From Xanthobacteraceae bacterium (lineage in GTDB: Bacteria; Pseudomonadota; Alphaproteobacteria; Rhizobiales; Xanthobacteraceae), in the NCBI GenBank assembly GCA_030037895.1, contig JASHPW010000132.1, forward strand, positions 1 through 40,723: 40,723 bases of DNA, given 5' to 3'. The position numbers were made by a program, and so were the translations under genes. Under the pieces are notes generated by a model that was not told where the DNA came from, made no database searches, and worked only from the letters and a program-made list of their open reading frames with translations. Shown in pieces: positions 1 to 11,070 of this stretch (position 1 is its first letter; each line of letters begins with the position of its first letter).

Positions 1-71
1 CTAAGGTTGACCGCTTCCACATCGCGGAGGAATTGCGGCAATTCCGCCACGACGTGCAGGCTCGGCGACAT
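1..71 (-). CDS. Possible 5' end of a truncated minus-strand gene (hypothetical)
   Basis: Reading leftwards from an ATG at 71, 23 codons stay open to the window edge and give a plausible N-terminus (MSPSLHVVAELPQFLRDVEA). The hydrophobic start followed by ELPxFLR loosely resembles the beginning of RelE/HigB-type toxins, but that is only an impression from a short fragment. A palindromic operator-like site lies just upstream at 87-114. A competing reading is a plus-strand gene end in the third frame, open from the edge to a TGA at 90-92. Neither can be settled without sequence to the left. Confidence 0.25.
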   Translation of the reverse strand, partial: MSPSLHVVAELPQFLRDVEAVNL

Positions 72-86
72 GGCGCTTATGTACGC

Positions 87-114
87 CAATGACGCACATG
101 CGTCAATGACGCAC
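87..114. promoter_or_regulatory. Overlapping palindromes, operator-like
   Basis: The 11-bp direct repeat CAATGACGCAC occurs at 87-97 and 104-114. Between and across the copies are two perfect inverted repeats: TGACGCA-CA-TGCGTCA (90-105) and TGCGTCA-A-TGACGCA (99-113). Such interlocked dyads are typical of operators for dimeric helix-turn-helix repressors. The site is 16-43 bp upstream of the minus-strand ATG at 71 and about 200 bp upstream of the epimerase gene. The bound regulator is unknown. Confidence 0.4.
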
Positions 115-313
115 TTTACTCGCGAATGTGCCCGCCTGCTCGGCGTGGGCCCGCGTGCGCGGCGGATAGGAAATCCACCGGGTCGCTGTTCGATCGGGTC
201 AATCGCTCCCGCACTGTGCTTGCGCCGGCGCGCCGCAGGTTTCAGCGGAAGCCAAGGGCGAGGGGGGCGTGCTAAGGTGCCGCCTGCCGACAGTGCAGGA
301 GAAGAAGAATCTT

Positions 314-718
314 ATGATCGGCAGGCTCAATCACGTGGCGATTGCGGTGCGCGATATCGGCAAGGCGGCCGCCATTTACCGCGATGTTTTGGGCGCGGAG
401 GTTTCGGCTGCGCTGCCGCAACCGGAGCATGGCGTGACCACCGTGTTCGTCATTTTGCCGAACACCAAGATCGAGCTCCTTGAGCCGCTCGGCGACGGGT
501 CGCCCATCGCCAAGTTCCTCGAACGCAATCCGGATGGCGGCATGCACCACGTCTGTTATGAGGTCGATGACATCCGCGCCGCCCGCGATGCGCTCAAGGC
601 GGCGGGCGCCCGCGTCCTCGGCGACGGCGAGCCGAAGAACGGCGCCCACGGCAAACCCGTCCTGTTCCTGAACCCGAAGGATTTTTCCGGTACCCTGGTC
701 GAGCTGGAGCAACGCTGA
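314..718 (+). CDS. mce: Methylmalonyl-CoA epimerase
   Basis: A 134-aa glyoxalase/VOC-fold protein. It interconverts (2R)- and (2S)-methylmalonyl-CoA in the cytoplasm, linking propionyl-CoA breakdown to succinyl-CoA. The N-terminal motif LNHVAIAVRDI carries the first metal-binding His. The second half has GGMHHVCYEVDDI, with a further His and the family's substrate-pocket signature, and the protein ends in a typical LVELEQ segment. The ATG at 314 is chosen over an upstream ATG at 269 because family members begin with this motif within the first ten residues and an AGGAGAAGAA ribosome site precedes it. The next gene starts 2 bp after the stop, so the two are probably cotranscribed. Confidence 0.93.
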   Translation: MIGRLNHVAIAVRDIGKAAAIYRDVLGAEVSAALPQPEHGVTTVFVILPNTKIELLEPLGDGSPIAKFLERNPDGGMHHVCYEVDDIRAARDALKAAGARVLGDGEPKNGAHGKPVLFLNPKDFSGTLVELEQR

Positions 719-720
719 TC

Positions 721-966
721 ATGTCGATTATCACGGCTCTCGCCATCTTCTTCGTGATCTGGTGGGTGGTGCTGTTCGCGGTGCTGCCGTGGGGAGTCCG
801 CGGCCAGCATGAGGGCGGCGAGATTGCGCCCGGCACCGATCCCGGCGCGCCTGCAGTTCCGAACCTGGGACGCAAGTTCTTGTGGACGACGCTCGTCGCG
901 GCGGTGATCTCCGCCGTCTTCTACGTCGTCTATACGGAACACCTGATCACGTTGGGGGTGCGGTGA
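721..966 (+). CDS. DUF1467 family small membrane protein
   Basis: An 81-aa protein with two membrane spans, at about residues 3-22 and 56-75, joined by a loop rich in Gly, Glu and Pro (RGQHEGGEIAPGTDPGAPA). This is the standard architecture of the DUF1467 family, found mainly in alphaproteobacteria and commonly next to mce and proS. The function is unknown. It starts 2 bp after the mce stop and probably shares its transcript. The loop motif VRGQ.E.GE..PGT.PGAP is the family hallmark, so the family assignment is firm although the role is not. Confidence 0.85.
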   Translation: MSIITALAIFFVIWWVVLFAVLPWGVRGQHEGGEIAPGTDPGAPAVPNLGRKFLWTTLVAAVISAVFYVVYTEHLITLGVR

Positions 967-1024
967 GGGGTGCGGCGCTGGCGCCGTCTGGGGACACCGC
1001 CTTTAGTTAAGTTAAGCTATGCTC

Positions 1025-1051
1025 AAAAAAAGAGCAGGGCTAAAGCCCTGC
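1025..1051 (-). terminator. Rho-independent terminator, minus strand
   Basis: A perfect 7-bp stem GCAGGGC/GCCCTGC (1034-1040 with 1045-1051) closes a 4-nt loop. On the minus strand it is followed by TCT and a run of seven Ts (A-tract 1025-1031 on the plus strand). On the plus strand the hairpin has no T-run, so it ends a minus-strand transcript. No intact minus-strand gene lies upstream of it, which suggests a decayed gene or a small RNA within roughly 1052-1380. Confidence 0.75.
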
Positions 1052-1095
1052 CATAGAATCCTCATCCACTCTTTTACCTTATTCTCGCATATTTG

Positions 1096-1242
1096 TCATT
1101 GTCGGCGCGGGCGGCAGCGTTGGTTCGCACCGTTGGACTGTCCTCCCCCAGACTTGGACCGCCTCCCGGAGGCCAAGACGGCTAGCGGCTCCAGAATGGC
1201 GTCGGCATGGTCGTACTCGATCTTTGGTCCATTGTCATCATC
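1096..1242 (-). pseudogene. Gene-like fragment without a start codon
   Basis: In one minus-strand frame the segment reads DDDNGPKIEYDHADAILEPL and continues for about 29 residues to a TGA at 1096-1098. The first half has balanced amino-acid use like a real protein. No start codon lies in frame after the upstream TAA, but an ATGATGACAATG in the neighbouring frame would join it after a 1-nt shift near 1228-1230. The intrinsic terminator at 1025-1051 lies just beyond its stop. I read it as a remnant or frameshifted small gene and cannot name a family. Confidence 0.22.
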
Positions 1243-1384
1243 TTAGGGCGGGTCGATGACAAAAAAATTTAATGTGGCCGCGTTTTGTGGGAAGTGATGC
1301 TACCTTGCTACCCCCTTGTGATTCCACCGTTGTTGCTGATTCACTCCGGGACGACGCTGGTCGTCCCGCGCCCGACGAGATTTT

Positions 1385-2707
1385 ATGCGCCTTTCCCGAT
1401 ACTTCCTGCCTATTCTGCGCGAAACGCCGAAAGAGGCGGAGATCGCCTCCCATCGCTTGATGCTGCGCGCCGGCATGATCCGCCAGGAAGCGGCCGGCAT
1501 CTATGCCCTCCTGCCGCTCGGCCTTCGCGTCCTCGACAAGGTCTGCCGGATCGTGCGCGAGGAACAGAACCGTTCCGGCGCCGTCGAGCTGTTGATGCCG
1601 ACCATTCAGTCGGCGGATTTGTGGCGCGAGAGCGGACGCTATGAGGCCTACGGCAAGGAGATGCTGCGCATCAAGGATCGCCACGAGCGCGACATGCTGT
1701 ATGGACCGACCAACGAGGAAATGATCACCGAGATTTTTCGCGCCTATGTCCGCTCGTACAAGGATCTGCCGCTCAATCTCTACCACATCCAATGGAAATT
1801 CCGCGACGAAGTGCGGCCGCGCTTCGGCCTGATGCGCGGGCGCGAGTTCTTGATGAAAGACGCCTATTCGTTCGACGTGGATCTGGCCGGCGCCAGGCAC
1901 GCCTACAATCGCATGTTCGTCGCTTATCTGCGCACGTTTGCGCGCATGGGACTGCGCTCGATCCCGATGGTGGCCGAGACCGGGCCGATCGGCGGCAATC
2001 TCTCCCACGAGTTCATCGTGCTCGCGGACACCGGCGAGAGCGAGGTGTTCTGCCATCGCGACTATCTCGATTTCGAGGTTCCCGGCGCGGATGTGGATTT
2101 CGACAGCATCGCCGGCATGCAGGCGATCGTGGACAAATGGACCGGGCTTTATGCGGCGACCGCGGACAAGCACGACGCCGCCGCTTTTGCCGAGCTTGCG
2201 CCGGAGAAGCGCCTGTCGGCGCGCGGCATCGAAGTCGGCCAGGTTTTCTATTTCGGCACCAAATATTCCGCGCCGATGAAGGCGCTCGTCGCCGGCCCCG
2301 ACGGCGTGGAGCGGCCGGTGCATATGGGGTCCTATGGCATCGGTCCGACCCGGCTTCTACCCGCCATCATCGAAGTCTTTCACGACGAGGCGGGCATCAA
2401 ATGGCCGGACGCCGTCGCGCCCTTCACCGTCGCGATCCTCAATCTCAAGCAAGGCGCAAGCGACACCGACGCGGCCTGCGAGCGCCTTCACAGCGCGCTC
2501 GCGGCCAAGGGGATCGACACGCTCTACCATGACCTCGACGAACGGCCGGGATCGAAGTTCGCTACCGCCGACCTGATCGGAATACCTTGGCAAATCCTGG
2601 TCGGGCCGCGCGGGCTCGCCGAAGGCAAGGTCGAACTCAAGCGCCGCTTCGACGGATCGCGGGAACTCGTGAGCCCCGCGGAGGCGCTTGCGCGGCTCGG
2701 CGCATGA
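1385..2707 (+). CDS. proS: Prolyl-tRNA synthetase, short alphaproteobacterial type
   Basis: A 440-aa class II aminoacyl-tRNA synthetase that charges tRNA-Pro with proline using ATP. The class II motif 2 region is clear at about residues 135-165 ([19 protein letters not shown]), preceded by the TNEEM substrate loop near 109-113. Motif 3 is [10 protein letters not shown] near 316-325. The C-terminal 110 residues form the anticodon-binding domain. The roughly 180-aa INS editing domain of the longer E. coli enzyme is absent, as is normal in alphaproteobacteria. The ATG at 1385 gives the usual [19 protein letters not shown] start. The window also encodes a tRNA-Pro (34875-34952). The preceding 418-bp gap suggests its own promoter. 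Confidence 0.97.
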   Translation: MRLSRYFLPILRETPKEAEIASHRLMLRAGMIRQEAAGIYALLPLGLRVLDKVCRIVREEQNRSGAVELLMPTIQSADLWRESGRYEAYGKEMLRIKDRHERDMLYGPTNEEMITEIFRAYVRSYKDLPLNLYHIQWKFRDEVRPRFGLMRGREFLMKDAYSFDVDLAGARHAYNRMFVAYLRTFARMGLRSIPMVAETGPIGGNLSHEFIVLADTGESEVFCHRDYLDFEVPGADVDFDSIAGMQAIVDKWTGLYAATADKHDAAAFAELAPEKRLSARGIEVGQVFYFGTKYSAPMKALVAGPDGVERPVHMGSYGIGPTRLLPAIIEVFHDEAGIKWPDAVAPFTVAILNLKQGASDTDAACERLHSALAAKGIDTLYHDLDERPGSKFATADLIGIPWQILVGPRGLAEGKVELKRRFDGSRELVSPAEALARLGA

Positions 2708-2798
2708 AGCTGTGCGCAGCCGCGCAAGGGCGTAAGTTTTGCGGCTTGAATCCGCCAGAATCGTGTGAAACTCCGTCCCCTGCGGGGACTCGATCTTG

Positions 2799-4067
2799 AT
2801 GCCAAAGCTTACCGGCACCCATCCCTTCGCGCCGTTCGAGTGGATGCTGTCGCTGCGTTATCTGCGTGCGCGGCGCAAGGAAGGATTCATTTCGGTCATC
2901 GCCGGCTTCTCCTTCCTCGGCATCATGCTGGGCGTCGCCACGCTGATCATCGTGATGGCGGTGATGAACGGGTTCCGCCAGGAGCTGTTGGCGAAGATTT
3001 TGGGCCTCAACGGCCATCTGCTCATCCAGCCGCTCGAATATCCGCTGACCGATTGGGAGGCGGTCGCCGCCCGTGTCGCCAAGGTCCGCGGCATCCGCCT
3101 CGCCGCGCCGATCGTTGAAGGCCAGGCGCTCGCCTCTTCGCCGTTCAACGCCTCCGGTGTCCTGGTGCGCGGCATTCGCGGGAGCGACCTCGCTAAGCTC
3201 GGCTCCATCGCCCAGAACATCAAGCAGGGCACCCTCGAAGGCTTCGACGAGGGACGCGGCCTCGCCATCGGCAGTCGCCTCGCCGAGCAGCTTTCGGTGC
3301 GCGCCGGCGACAATCTGACGCTGGTCGCGCCGCGCGGCGCGGTGACGCCGATGGGCACCATGCCGCGGATAAAATCCTACCGGATCGCCGCCGTGTTCGA
3401 GATCGGCATGTCGGAATACGACGCCGCCTTCGTCTTCATGCCGCTCAGCGAGGCGCAAGCCTATTTCAACCGCGCCGGCGACGTGACCGCGATCGAGGTC
3501 TATACCGACGACCCGGATCGGGTCGACCGCTACCGCCAATTGGTCACCCAGGCCGCGGCGCGGCCGATCTACATGATCGACTGGCGCCAGCGCAACGCCA
3601 CGTTCTTCAACGCGCTCGAGGTCGAGCGCAACGTCATGTTCCTGATCCTGACGTTGATCGTGGTGGTGGCGGCGCTCAATATCGTCTCCGGCCTGATCAT
3701 GCTGGTGAAGGACAAAGGCAGCGACATCGCCATCCTGCGCACGATGGGCGCGACGCAGGGCGCGATCATGCGTGTCTTTCTCATCACCGGCGCCGCGATC
3801 GGCGTGGTCGGCACGCTGGTCGGCTTCATCCTGGGCACGATCATCTGCCTCAACATCGAATCGATCCGGCACTTCCTGTCGTGGCTGACCAACACCGAGC
3901 TGTTCTCGCCTGAGCTTTATTTCCTGTCGAAGCTTCCCGCCGACATGAATGTCGGCGAGACCACCGCCGTCGTGATCATGGCGCTCGGCCTGTCGCTCCT
4001 GGCGACACTTTATCCGTCCTGGCGGGCGGCGCGGCTCGATCCGGTCGACGCCTTGCGCTACGAGTGA
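2799..4067 (+). CDS. lolC: Lipoprotein-releasing ABC transporter permease (LolC/LolE family)
   Basis: A 422-aa inner-membrane permease that, with the LolD ATPase encoded next, extracts outer-membrane lipoproteins for hand-over to LolA. It begins with the family's cytoplasmic FEWMLSLRYLRARRKEGFIS motif, followed by membrane span 1 (about residues 27-50). A large periplasmic domain precedes three C-terminal spans near 270-300, 320-345 and 385-405, and the end is the usual LDPVDALRYE. Alphaproteobacteria often have a single permease acting as a homodimer, so LolC versus LolE is a naming choice. The ATG at 2799 is preferred over the TTG one codon earlier. The 91 bp between proS and this gene may hold a promoter. 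Confidence 0.93.
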   Translation: MPKLTGTHPFAPFEWMLSLRYLRARRKEGFISVIAGFSFLGIMLGVATLIIVMAVMNGFRQELLAKILGLNGHLLIQPLEYPLTDWEAVAARVAKVRGIRLAAPIVEGQALASSPFNASGVLVRGIRGSDLAKLGSIAQNIKQGTLEGFDEGRGLAIGSRLAEQLSVRAGDNLTLVAPRGAVTPMGTMPRIKSYRIAAVFEIGMSEYDAAFVFMPLSEAQAYFNRAGDVTAIEVYTDDPDRVDRYRQLVTQAAARPIYMIDWRQRNATFFNALEVERNVMFLILTLIVVVAALNIVSGLIMLVKDKGSDIAILRTMGATQGAIMRVFLITGAAIGVVGTLVGFILGTIICLNIESIRHFLSWLTNTELFSPELYFLSKLPADMNVGETTAVVIMALGLSLLATLYPSWRAARLDPVDALRYE

Positions 4068-4076
4068 CCGCGCGCG

Positions 4077-4811
4077 ATGGACGAGACCACGACGATAAAG
4101 GAGCCCGCGACGTCGACAGCCGAGGACGACGACCATCCGATCCTGTTCCTGCACGGCGTCAGCCGGCAATTTCGCCAAGGCGATGCCACGCTCGACATTC
4201 TCAGGAGCGCCGAGCTTGCGGTATGGGCGGGCCAGTCGGTGGCGCTCGTCGCCCCGTCGGGGGCGGGGAAATCGACGCTCCTGCACATTGCCGGTTTGCT
4301 CGAACACGCGGATGCCGGCGAAGTCTATATCGACGGCGTCGCCACCTCGCACATGACCGACGTCGAGCGCACGCGCATCCGGCGCGCCGACATCGGCTTT
4401 GTTTATCAATTCCATCATCTGCTGCCGGAATTCTCGGCGCTCGAAAACGTCATGCTGCCGCAGATGATCCGCGGCCTCGGCCGCAACGAAGCCTCGGCGC
4501 GCGCCGCCGAGTTGTTGAGCTATCTCGGCCTCAAGGGGCGCCTGCCGCACCGGCCGACGGAGATGTCCGGCGGCGAGCAGCAGCGCGTCGCCATCGCGCG
4601 GGCGGTCGCCAACGCGCCGCGTATCCTGTTGGCCGACGAGCCGACCGGCAATCTCGATGTGCGCACCTCCGAGCACGTGTTCGCGACGCTCGGCCATTTG
4701 GTGCGCGCGACCAACCTTGCCACCATCGTCGCCACTCATAATTTGGATATCGCCGGGCAGATGGACCGCCGCGTGACCATCCGCGACGGTCAGGTCGTGG
4801 AGATCACCTGA
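4077..4811 (+). CDS. lolD: Lipoprotein-releasing ABC transporter ATP-binding protein LolD
   Basis: A 244-aa ABC ATPase that powers lipoprotein release from the inner membrane. Walker A is APSGAGKST at residues 59-67, in which the first Gly of the canonical motif is Ala. The Q-loop segment [19 protein letters not shown] is characteristic of LolD. The signature is MSGGEQQRV, Walker B is [12 protein letters not shown], and the switch His is in VATHNLD. The N-terminal 20 residues are acidic and poorly conserved. It starts 9 bp after lolC and is cotranscribed with it. Confidence 0.95.
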   Translation: MDETTTIKEPATSTAEDDDHPILFLHGVSRQFRQGDATLDILRSAELAVWAGQSVALVAPSGAGKSTLLHIAGLLEHADAGEVYIDGVATSHMTDVERTRIRRADIGFVYQFHHLLPEFSALENVMLPQMIRGLGRNEASARAAELLSYLGLKGRLPHRPTEMSGGEQQRVAIARAVANAPRILLADEPTGNLDVRTSEHVFATLGHLVRATNLATIVATHNLDIAGQMDRRVTIRDGQVVEIT

Positions 4812-4986
4812 TACTGAAAGAATCTCCCGCTCGCCTCGGCAGACGATGAAGGGCTCCGCAAACCACGACACCGTCCCAAGGCGGTCTCGTCCACGTCTGC
4901 CACGCGCGAACGCCCAGCTATCAGCAGGGAGGCGTTGCGATGCTCAAGCCGCAAAATCTTGTCGGCCTGAACGCTCCTCCAACCCA

Positions 4987-5015
4987 TTGACTCAGAACAA
5001 TTAGGGAACTATGTT
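4987..5015 (+). promoter_or_regulatory. Sigma-70-type promoter overlapped by LexA boxes
   Basis: TTGACT (4987-4992) and TATGTT (5010-5015) are separated by 17 bp, close to the sigma-70 consensus. Both LexA boxes lie over the spacer, the -10 element and the expected start site, so bound repressor would block RNA polymerase. The promoter faces the 32-codon microprotein gene and then dnaE. Confidence 0.7.
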
Positions 5016-5027
5016 CCCTTAATGTTC
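4995..5027. promoter_or_regulatory. Two LexA (SOS) operators in dyad arrangement
   Basis: Box 1 is GAAC-AATTAGG-GAAC (4995-5009). Box 2 is GTTC-CCTTAAT-GTTC (5013-5027). Both match perfectly the GTTC-N7-GTTC consensus (or its reverse complement) established for LexA of Rhizobiales, Caulobacter and Rhodobacter. Three bases (TAT) separate them, and together they form a nearly symmetrical 33-bp palindrome whose inner part is a perfect AGGGAAC-TAT-GTTCCCT. Their position over the -10 region predicts strong DNA-damage-inducible control of the downstream transcript. Confidence 0.85.
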
Positions 5028-5047
5028 TCAATGGAGAGGAGACAATC

Positions 5048-5146
5048 ATGGTCCGGGCTGTTGTCGAGGAGGCTGCAGCGCTTGCCTCGATCGCTTTATT
5101 CGTAGGCACGGTCGCGGTGTGGGCGCAGGTGCTCGGGGCCATTTGA
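5048..5146 (+). CDS. SOS-controlled single-pass membrane microprotein (SidA-like candidate)
   Basis: A 32-aa ORF starting MVRAVVEEAAALASIALFVG and ending in a WAQVLGAI segment. The ATG lies 6 bp after a strong Shine-Dalgarno (GGAGAGGAG, 5033-5041) and downstream of the LexA-covered promoter. Residues 8-28 form one hydrophobic helix containing a Trp near the end, flanked by an Arg and two Glu at the N-terminal side, as expected of a short inner-membrane protein. In Caulobacter the 29-aa SOS-induced membrane protein SidA blocks division by acting on FtsW/FtsN. The size, topology and regulation here are alike, but sequence homology is not shown and the function is inferred. It is 81 bp upstream of the chosen dnaE start and could share that transcript. 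It is easily missed because of its size. Confidence 0.7.
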   Translation: MVRAVVEEAAALASIALFVGTVAVWAQVLGAI

Positions 5147-5227
5147 GGCCCTGCTTGCGGCGGAGGTCGTCGCCGGTAGGACCGGGCAAACTTTCTGTGC
5201 GTGGCGGTGATCCGAGCGGTCGCCGCC

Positions 5228-8812
<3,585 letters not shown>

Positions 8813-8841
8813 CAGGTCGTCATCGCGCGGCGTAGGCTCCA

Positions 8842-8870
8842 TTGCGCGGCGGCGGCTGTACCTATATAAG
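8842..8870 (+). promoter_or_regulatory. Putative promoter of the rpsB gene cluster
   Basis: TTGCGC (8842-8847) and TATAAG (8865-8870) with a 17-bp spacer lie about 100 bp before the rpsB start. An alternative -10, TATATA, begins 2 bp earlier. The long leader to the ATG at 8972 would leave room for S2 feedback control on its own mRNA, as known in other bacteria. No experimental start is available. Confidence 0.5.
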
Positions 8871-8971
8871 CCCGGCAATCTCACACGCGGACCTGGCCGA
8901 AAAAGGCCCATCCGGTGCCCGGCCGCAAGGCCGGGCTCAGCGGTCCGCGGCGGAACAACCGGAGAACTTTG

Positions 8972-9970
8972 ATGGCGCTGCCCGACTTCAGCATGCGCCA
9001 GCTCCTGGAAGCTGGCGTCCATTTCGGCCACCAATCGCATCGCTGGAATCCGAAGATGGCGGAATACATCTTCGGCACGCGCAACAACATCCACATCATC
9101 GACCTGACGCAGTCCGTGCCCATGCTGCACCGGGCGCTGCAGGCGATCAGCGACACGGTGGCGCAAGGCGGACGCATCCTGTTCGTCGGCACCAAGCGCC
9201 AAGCGCAGGACGCGATCGCCGAAGCCGCCAAGAGATCGGCGCAATATTACGTGAATTCGCGCTGGCTTGGCGGCACGCTCACCAATTGGAAGACAATCTC
9301 CAATTCGATCAAGCGGCTGCGCACGCTCGAAGAGATGCTCGCCTCCAACGAGGCGCAGGGCTATACCAAGAAGGAGCGGCTGACGCTGCAGCGTGAGCGC
9401 GACAAGCTCGACCGCGCGCTCGGCGGGATCAAGGACATGGGCGGGCTCCCCGACCTTGTCTTCGTGATCGACACCAACAAGGAAGACATCGCCATCAAGG
9501 AAGCGCAGCGCCTCGGGGTTCCGGTCGCGGCCGTTGTCGACACCAATTGCAATCCAGACGGCATCACCTATGTCATCCCCGGCAATGACGACGCCAGCCG
9601 CGCCGTCACGCTCTATTGCGACCTCGTCGCCAAGGCGGTGATTGACGGCATTTCGCGGGCGCAGGGCGAACGTATCGACGTCGGCGCTCTGGTCGAGCCC
9701 GAGGTGCCGGAGGCATTGCCGACCGAGACCGACAGGCTCGGCTTTCAGCCGCTATCGGGACCGCGTGGCGTCGCCGACGACCTCAAAAAATTCCCCGGCG
9801 TGTCTCCGACCATCGAAAAGAAACTCAACGACCTCGGCATCTTCCACGTCCGGCAGATCGCCGAACTCTCCCCGGTTGCCGCACGTAATATCGGCGAGGA
9901 GGTCGGGCTGCCCGGCCGCGTCGAGGGCTGGATTGCCCGGGCGAAGGAACAGGTGGCTGCGACGGAGTGA
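8972..9970 (+). CDS. rpsB: 30S ribosomal protein S2 with C-terminal extension
   Basis: A 332-aa S2 protein of the small ribosomal subunit. The body (residues 1-230) has the family motifs [34 protein letters not shown] and VDTNCNPD. It is about 90 residues longer than E. coli S2. The extra part (about 271-325, starting [20 protein letters not shown]) looks like a helix-hairpin-helix module of the kind seen as extensions on alphaproteobacterial ribosomal proteins. The ATG at 8972 follows CCGGAGAAC. An upstream in-frame ATG at 8915 would add 19 unconserved residues. The next gene is tsf after 74 bp, the standard arrangement. Confidence 0.96.
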   Translation: MALPDFSMRQLLEAGVHFGHQSHRWNPKMAEYIFGTRNNIHIIDLTQSVPMLHRALQAISDTVAQGGRILFVGTKRQAQDAIAEAAKRSAQYYVNSRWLGGTLTNWKTISNSIKRLRTLEEMLASNEAQGYTKKERLTLQRERDKLDRALGGIKDMGGLPDLVFVIDTNKEDIAIKEAQRLGVPVAAVVDTNCNPDGITYVIPGNDDASRAVTLYCDLVAKAVIDGISRAQGERIDVGALVEPEVPEALPTETDRLGFQPLSGPRGVADDLKKFPGVSPTIEKKLNDLGIFHVRQIAELSPVAARNIGEEVGLPGRVEGWIARAKEQVAATE

Positions 9971-10044
9971 GCGTCAACCCGGGACGCGGGCATGGCCCGT
10001 GGACCCGGACCCATCATCACGGATTTTACGGGTCTTCAAAGGTC

Positions 10045-10959
10045 ATGCCGACCAACATCACCGCGCCCATGGTGAAAGAGCTCCGCGACAAGACCGGAGC
10101 GGGCATGATGGATTGCAAGGCGGCGCTCAGCGAAAGCGGCGGCGATCTCGATGCGGCGGTCGATTGGTTGCGCAAGAAGGGGTTGGCCAAGGCCGCCAAG
10201 AAGGCGGGGCGGATCGCGGCTGAGGGCCTCATCGGCGTTGCGCTCGCGGCGGGCAAGGGAGTCCTCGTCGAGGTGAATTCGGAAACCGATTTCGTGGCGC
10301 GCAATGATTTGTTTCAAGGCTTGGTGAAGATGATCGCCGACGTCGCTCTCGATGTCGGGGCGGACGTGGAAAAGATCCTCGCCGCGCGCGTCGGCGACCG
10401 CACCCTCGCCGACGCGATCGCGGAGACGATCGCCAAAGTCGGCGAGAACATGACGCTGCGTCGCGCCGCCGCGCTTTCGGTCGGCACGGGGGTCGTGGCC
10501 AGCTACGTGCATAATTCGGTGGCCGACGGGCTCGGCCGGATCGGCGTGATCGTGACGCTCGAATCGGCCGGCCGCAGCGACGAGCTCAAGGCCTTCGGCC
10601 GCATGGTGGCGATGCACGTCGCTTCGGCAAATCCCCAGGCGCTCGATCCCGCGGCGCTCGATGCCGCGAGCGTCGAGCGCGAGAAGAATGTCCTTGCGGA
10701 TAAGGCCAGGGCACAGGGCAAACCCGCCAACGTCGTCGACAAGATCGTCGAATCGGGCCTCAAGACCTTCTACAAGGAGGTCTGCCTGCTCGATCAGGCC
10801 TTCATCTTCGACGACAAGAAAAGCGTGGCACAGGCCCTCAAGGAGAGCGAAGCGAGGGCCGGCGCGCCGATCAGGATCGGCGGCTTCGTGCGTTATGCGC
10901 TCGGCGAGGGGATAGACAGGCCCGGCAGCGCAGCCGCGACGACCGCGGGCGCGCACTGA
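10045..10959 (+). CDS. tsf: Translation elongation factor Ts
   Basis: A 304-aa nucleotide exchange factor that removes GDP from EF-Tu. The N-terminal UBA-like domain contains [19 protein letters not shown] and the [15 protein letters not shown] segment. The EF-Tu-contacting TDFVARND motif is near residue 80. The coiled-coil and second core domain follow, and the C-terminal module has [14 protein letters not shown]. The start ATG at 10045 matches the family start, while the frame is open 26 codons further upstream without conservation. Its position behind rpsB and before pyrH and frr is conserved across bacteria. Confidence 0.96.
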   Translation: MPTNITAPMVKELRDKTGAGMMDCKAALSESGGDLDAAVDWLRKKGLAKAAKKAGRIAAEGLIGVALAAGKGVLVEVNSETDFVARNDLFQGLVKMIADVALDVGADVEKILAARVGDRTLADAIAETIAKVGENMTLRRAAALSVGTGVVASYVHNSVADGLGRIGVIVTLESAGRSDELKAFGRMVAMHVASANPQALDPAALDAASVEREKNVLADKARAQGKPANVVDKIVESGLKTFYKEVCLLDQAFIFDDKKSVAQALKESEARAGAPIRIGGFVRYALGEGIDRPGSAAATTAGAH

Positions 10960-10978
10960 GTCGCGCGCTTGCGAAAGG

Positions 10979-11054
10979 TGTAGGGTGGGTTGAGCGGAGC
11001 AAAACCCGCCGACGTCAGTAGCGTGGGTTTCCTTTGCGCTCGACCCAACCTGCA
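10979..11054. repeat. Dispersed palindromic repeat-like element between tsf and pyrH
   Basis: Outer arms TGTAGGGTGGGTTGAGCG (from 10979) and the complement of CGCTCGACCCAACCTGCA (to 11054) match at 15 of 18 positions. Inner segments AAAACCCGCC and GTGGGTTTCC allow a further, imperfect fold. The wording TAGGGTGGGTTnAGCG...CCCACC is typical of short palindromic repeats scattered between genes of Bradyrhizobium and other proteobacteria. The copy ends 16 bp before the pyrH start and abuts its ribosome site. Only one copy was noticed in this window, so its repeat nature rests on recall of other genomes. Confidence 0.5.
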
Positions 11055-11070
11055 GGGGCGGAAAATCCCC

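Larger units (their letters stand above)
967..1384. other. Long intergenic region between DUF1467 gene and proS
   Basis: This 418-bp stretch has no convincing intact gene. It holds a minus-strand intrinsic terminator (1025-1051), a minus-strand open segment that looks like protein (1096-1242), and an A-tract plus AT-rich patch at 1261-1272. The 75-codon plus-strand frame at 1019-1246 runs antisense to that segment and through the terminator stem, and is not credible. I found no clear proS promoter. Confidence 0.6.

Noticed and set aside
1019-1246. A 75-codon plus-strand ORF in the gap before proS
   Set aside because: It reads through the minus-strand terminator stem, has no ribosome site and unnatural composition.
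3906-3930. A possible frameshift near the end of lolC
   Set aside because: The frame reads continuously to the conserved LDPVDALRYE ending; length is normal.
2637-4871. A 744-codon open frame on the minus strand opposite lolC/lolD
   Set aside because: It lies antisense to two well-supported genes, is rich in Arg, His and Asp as typical for GC-rich shadow frames, and has no family motifs.
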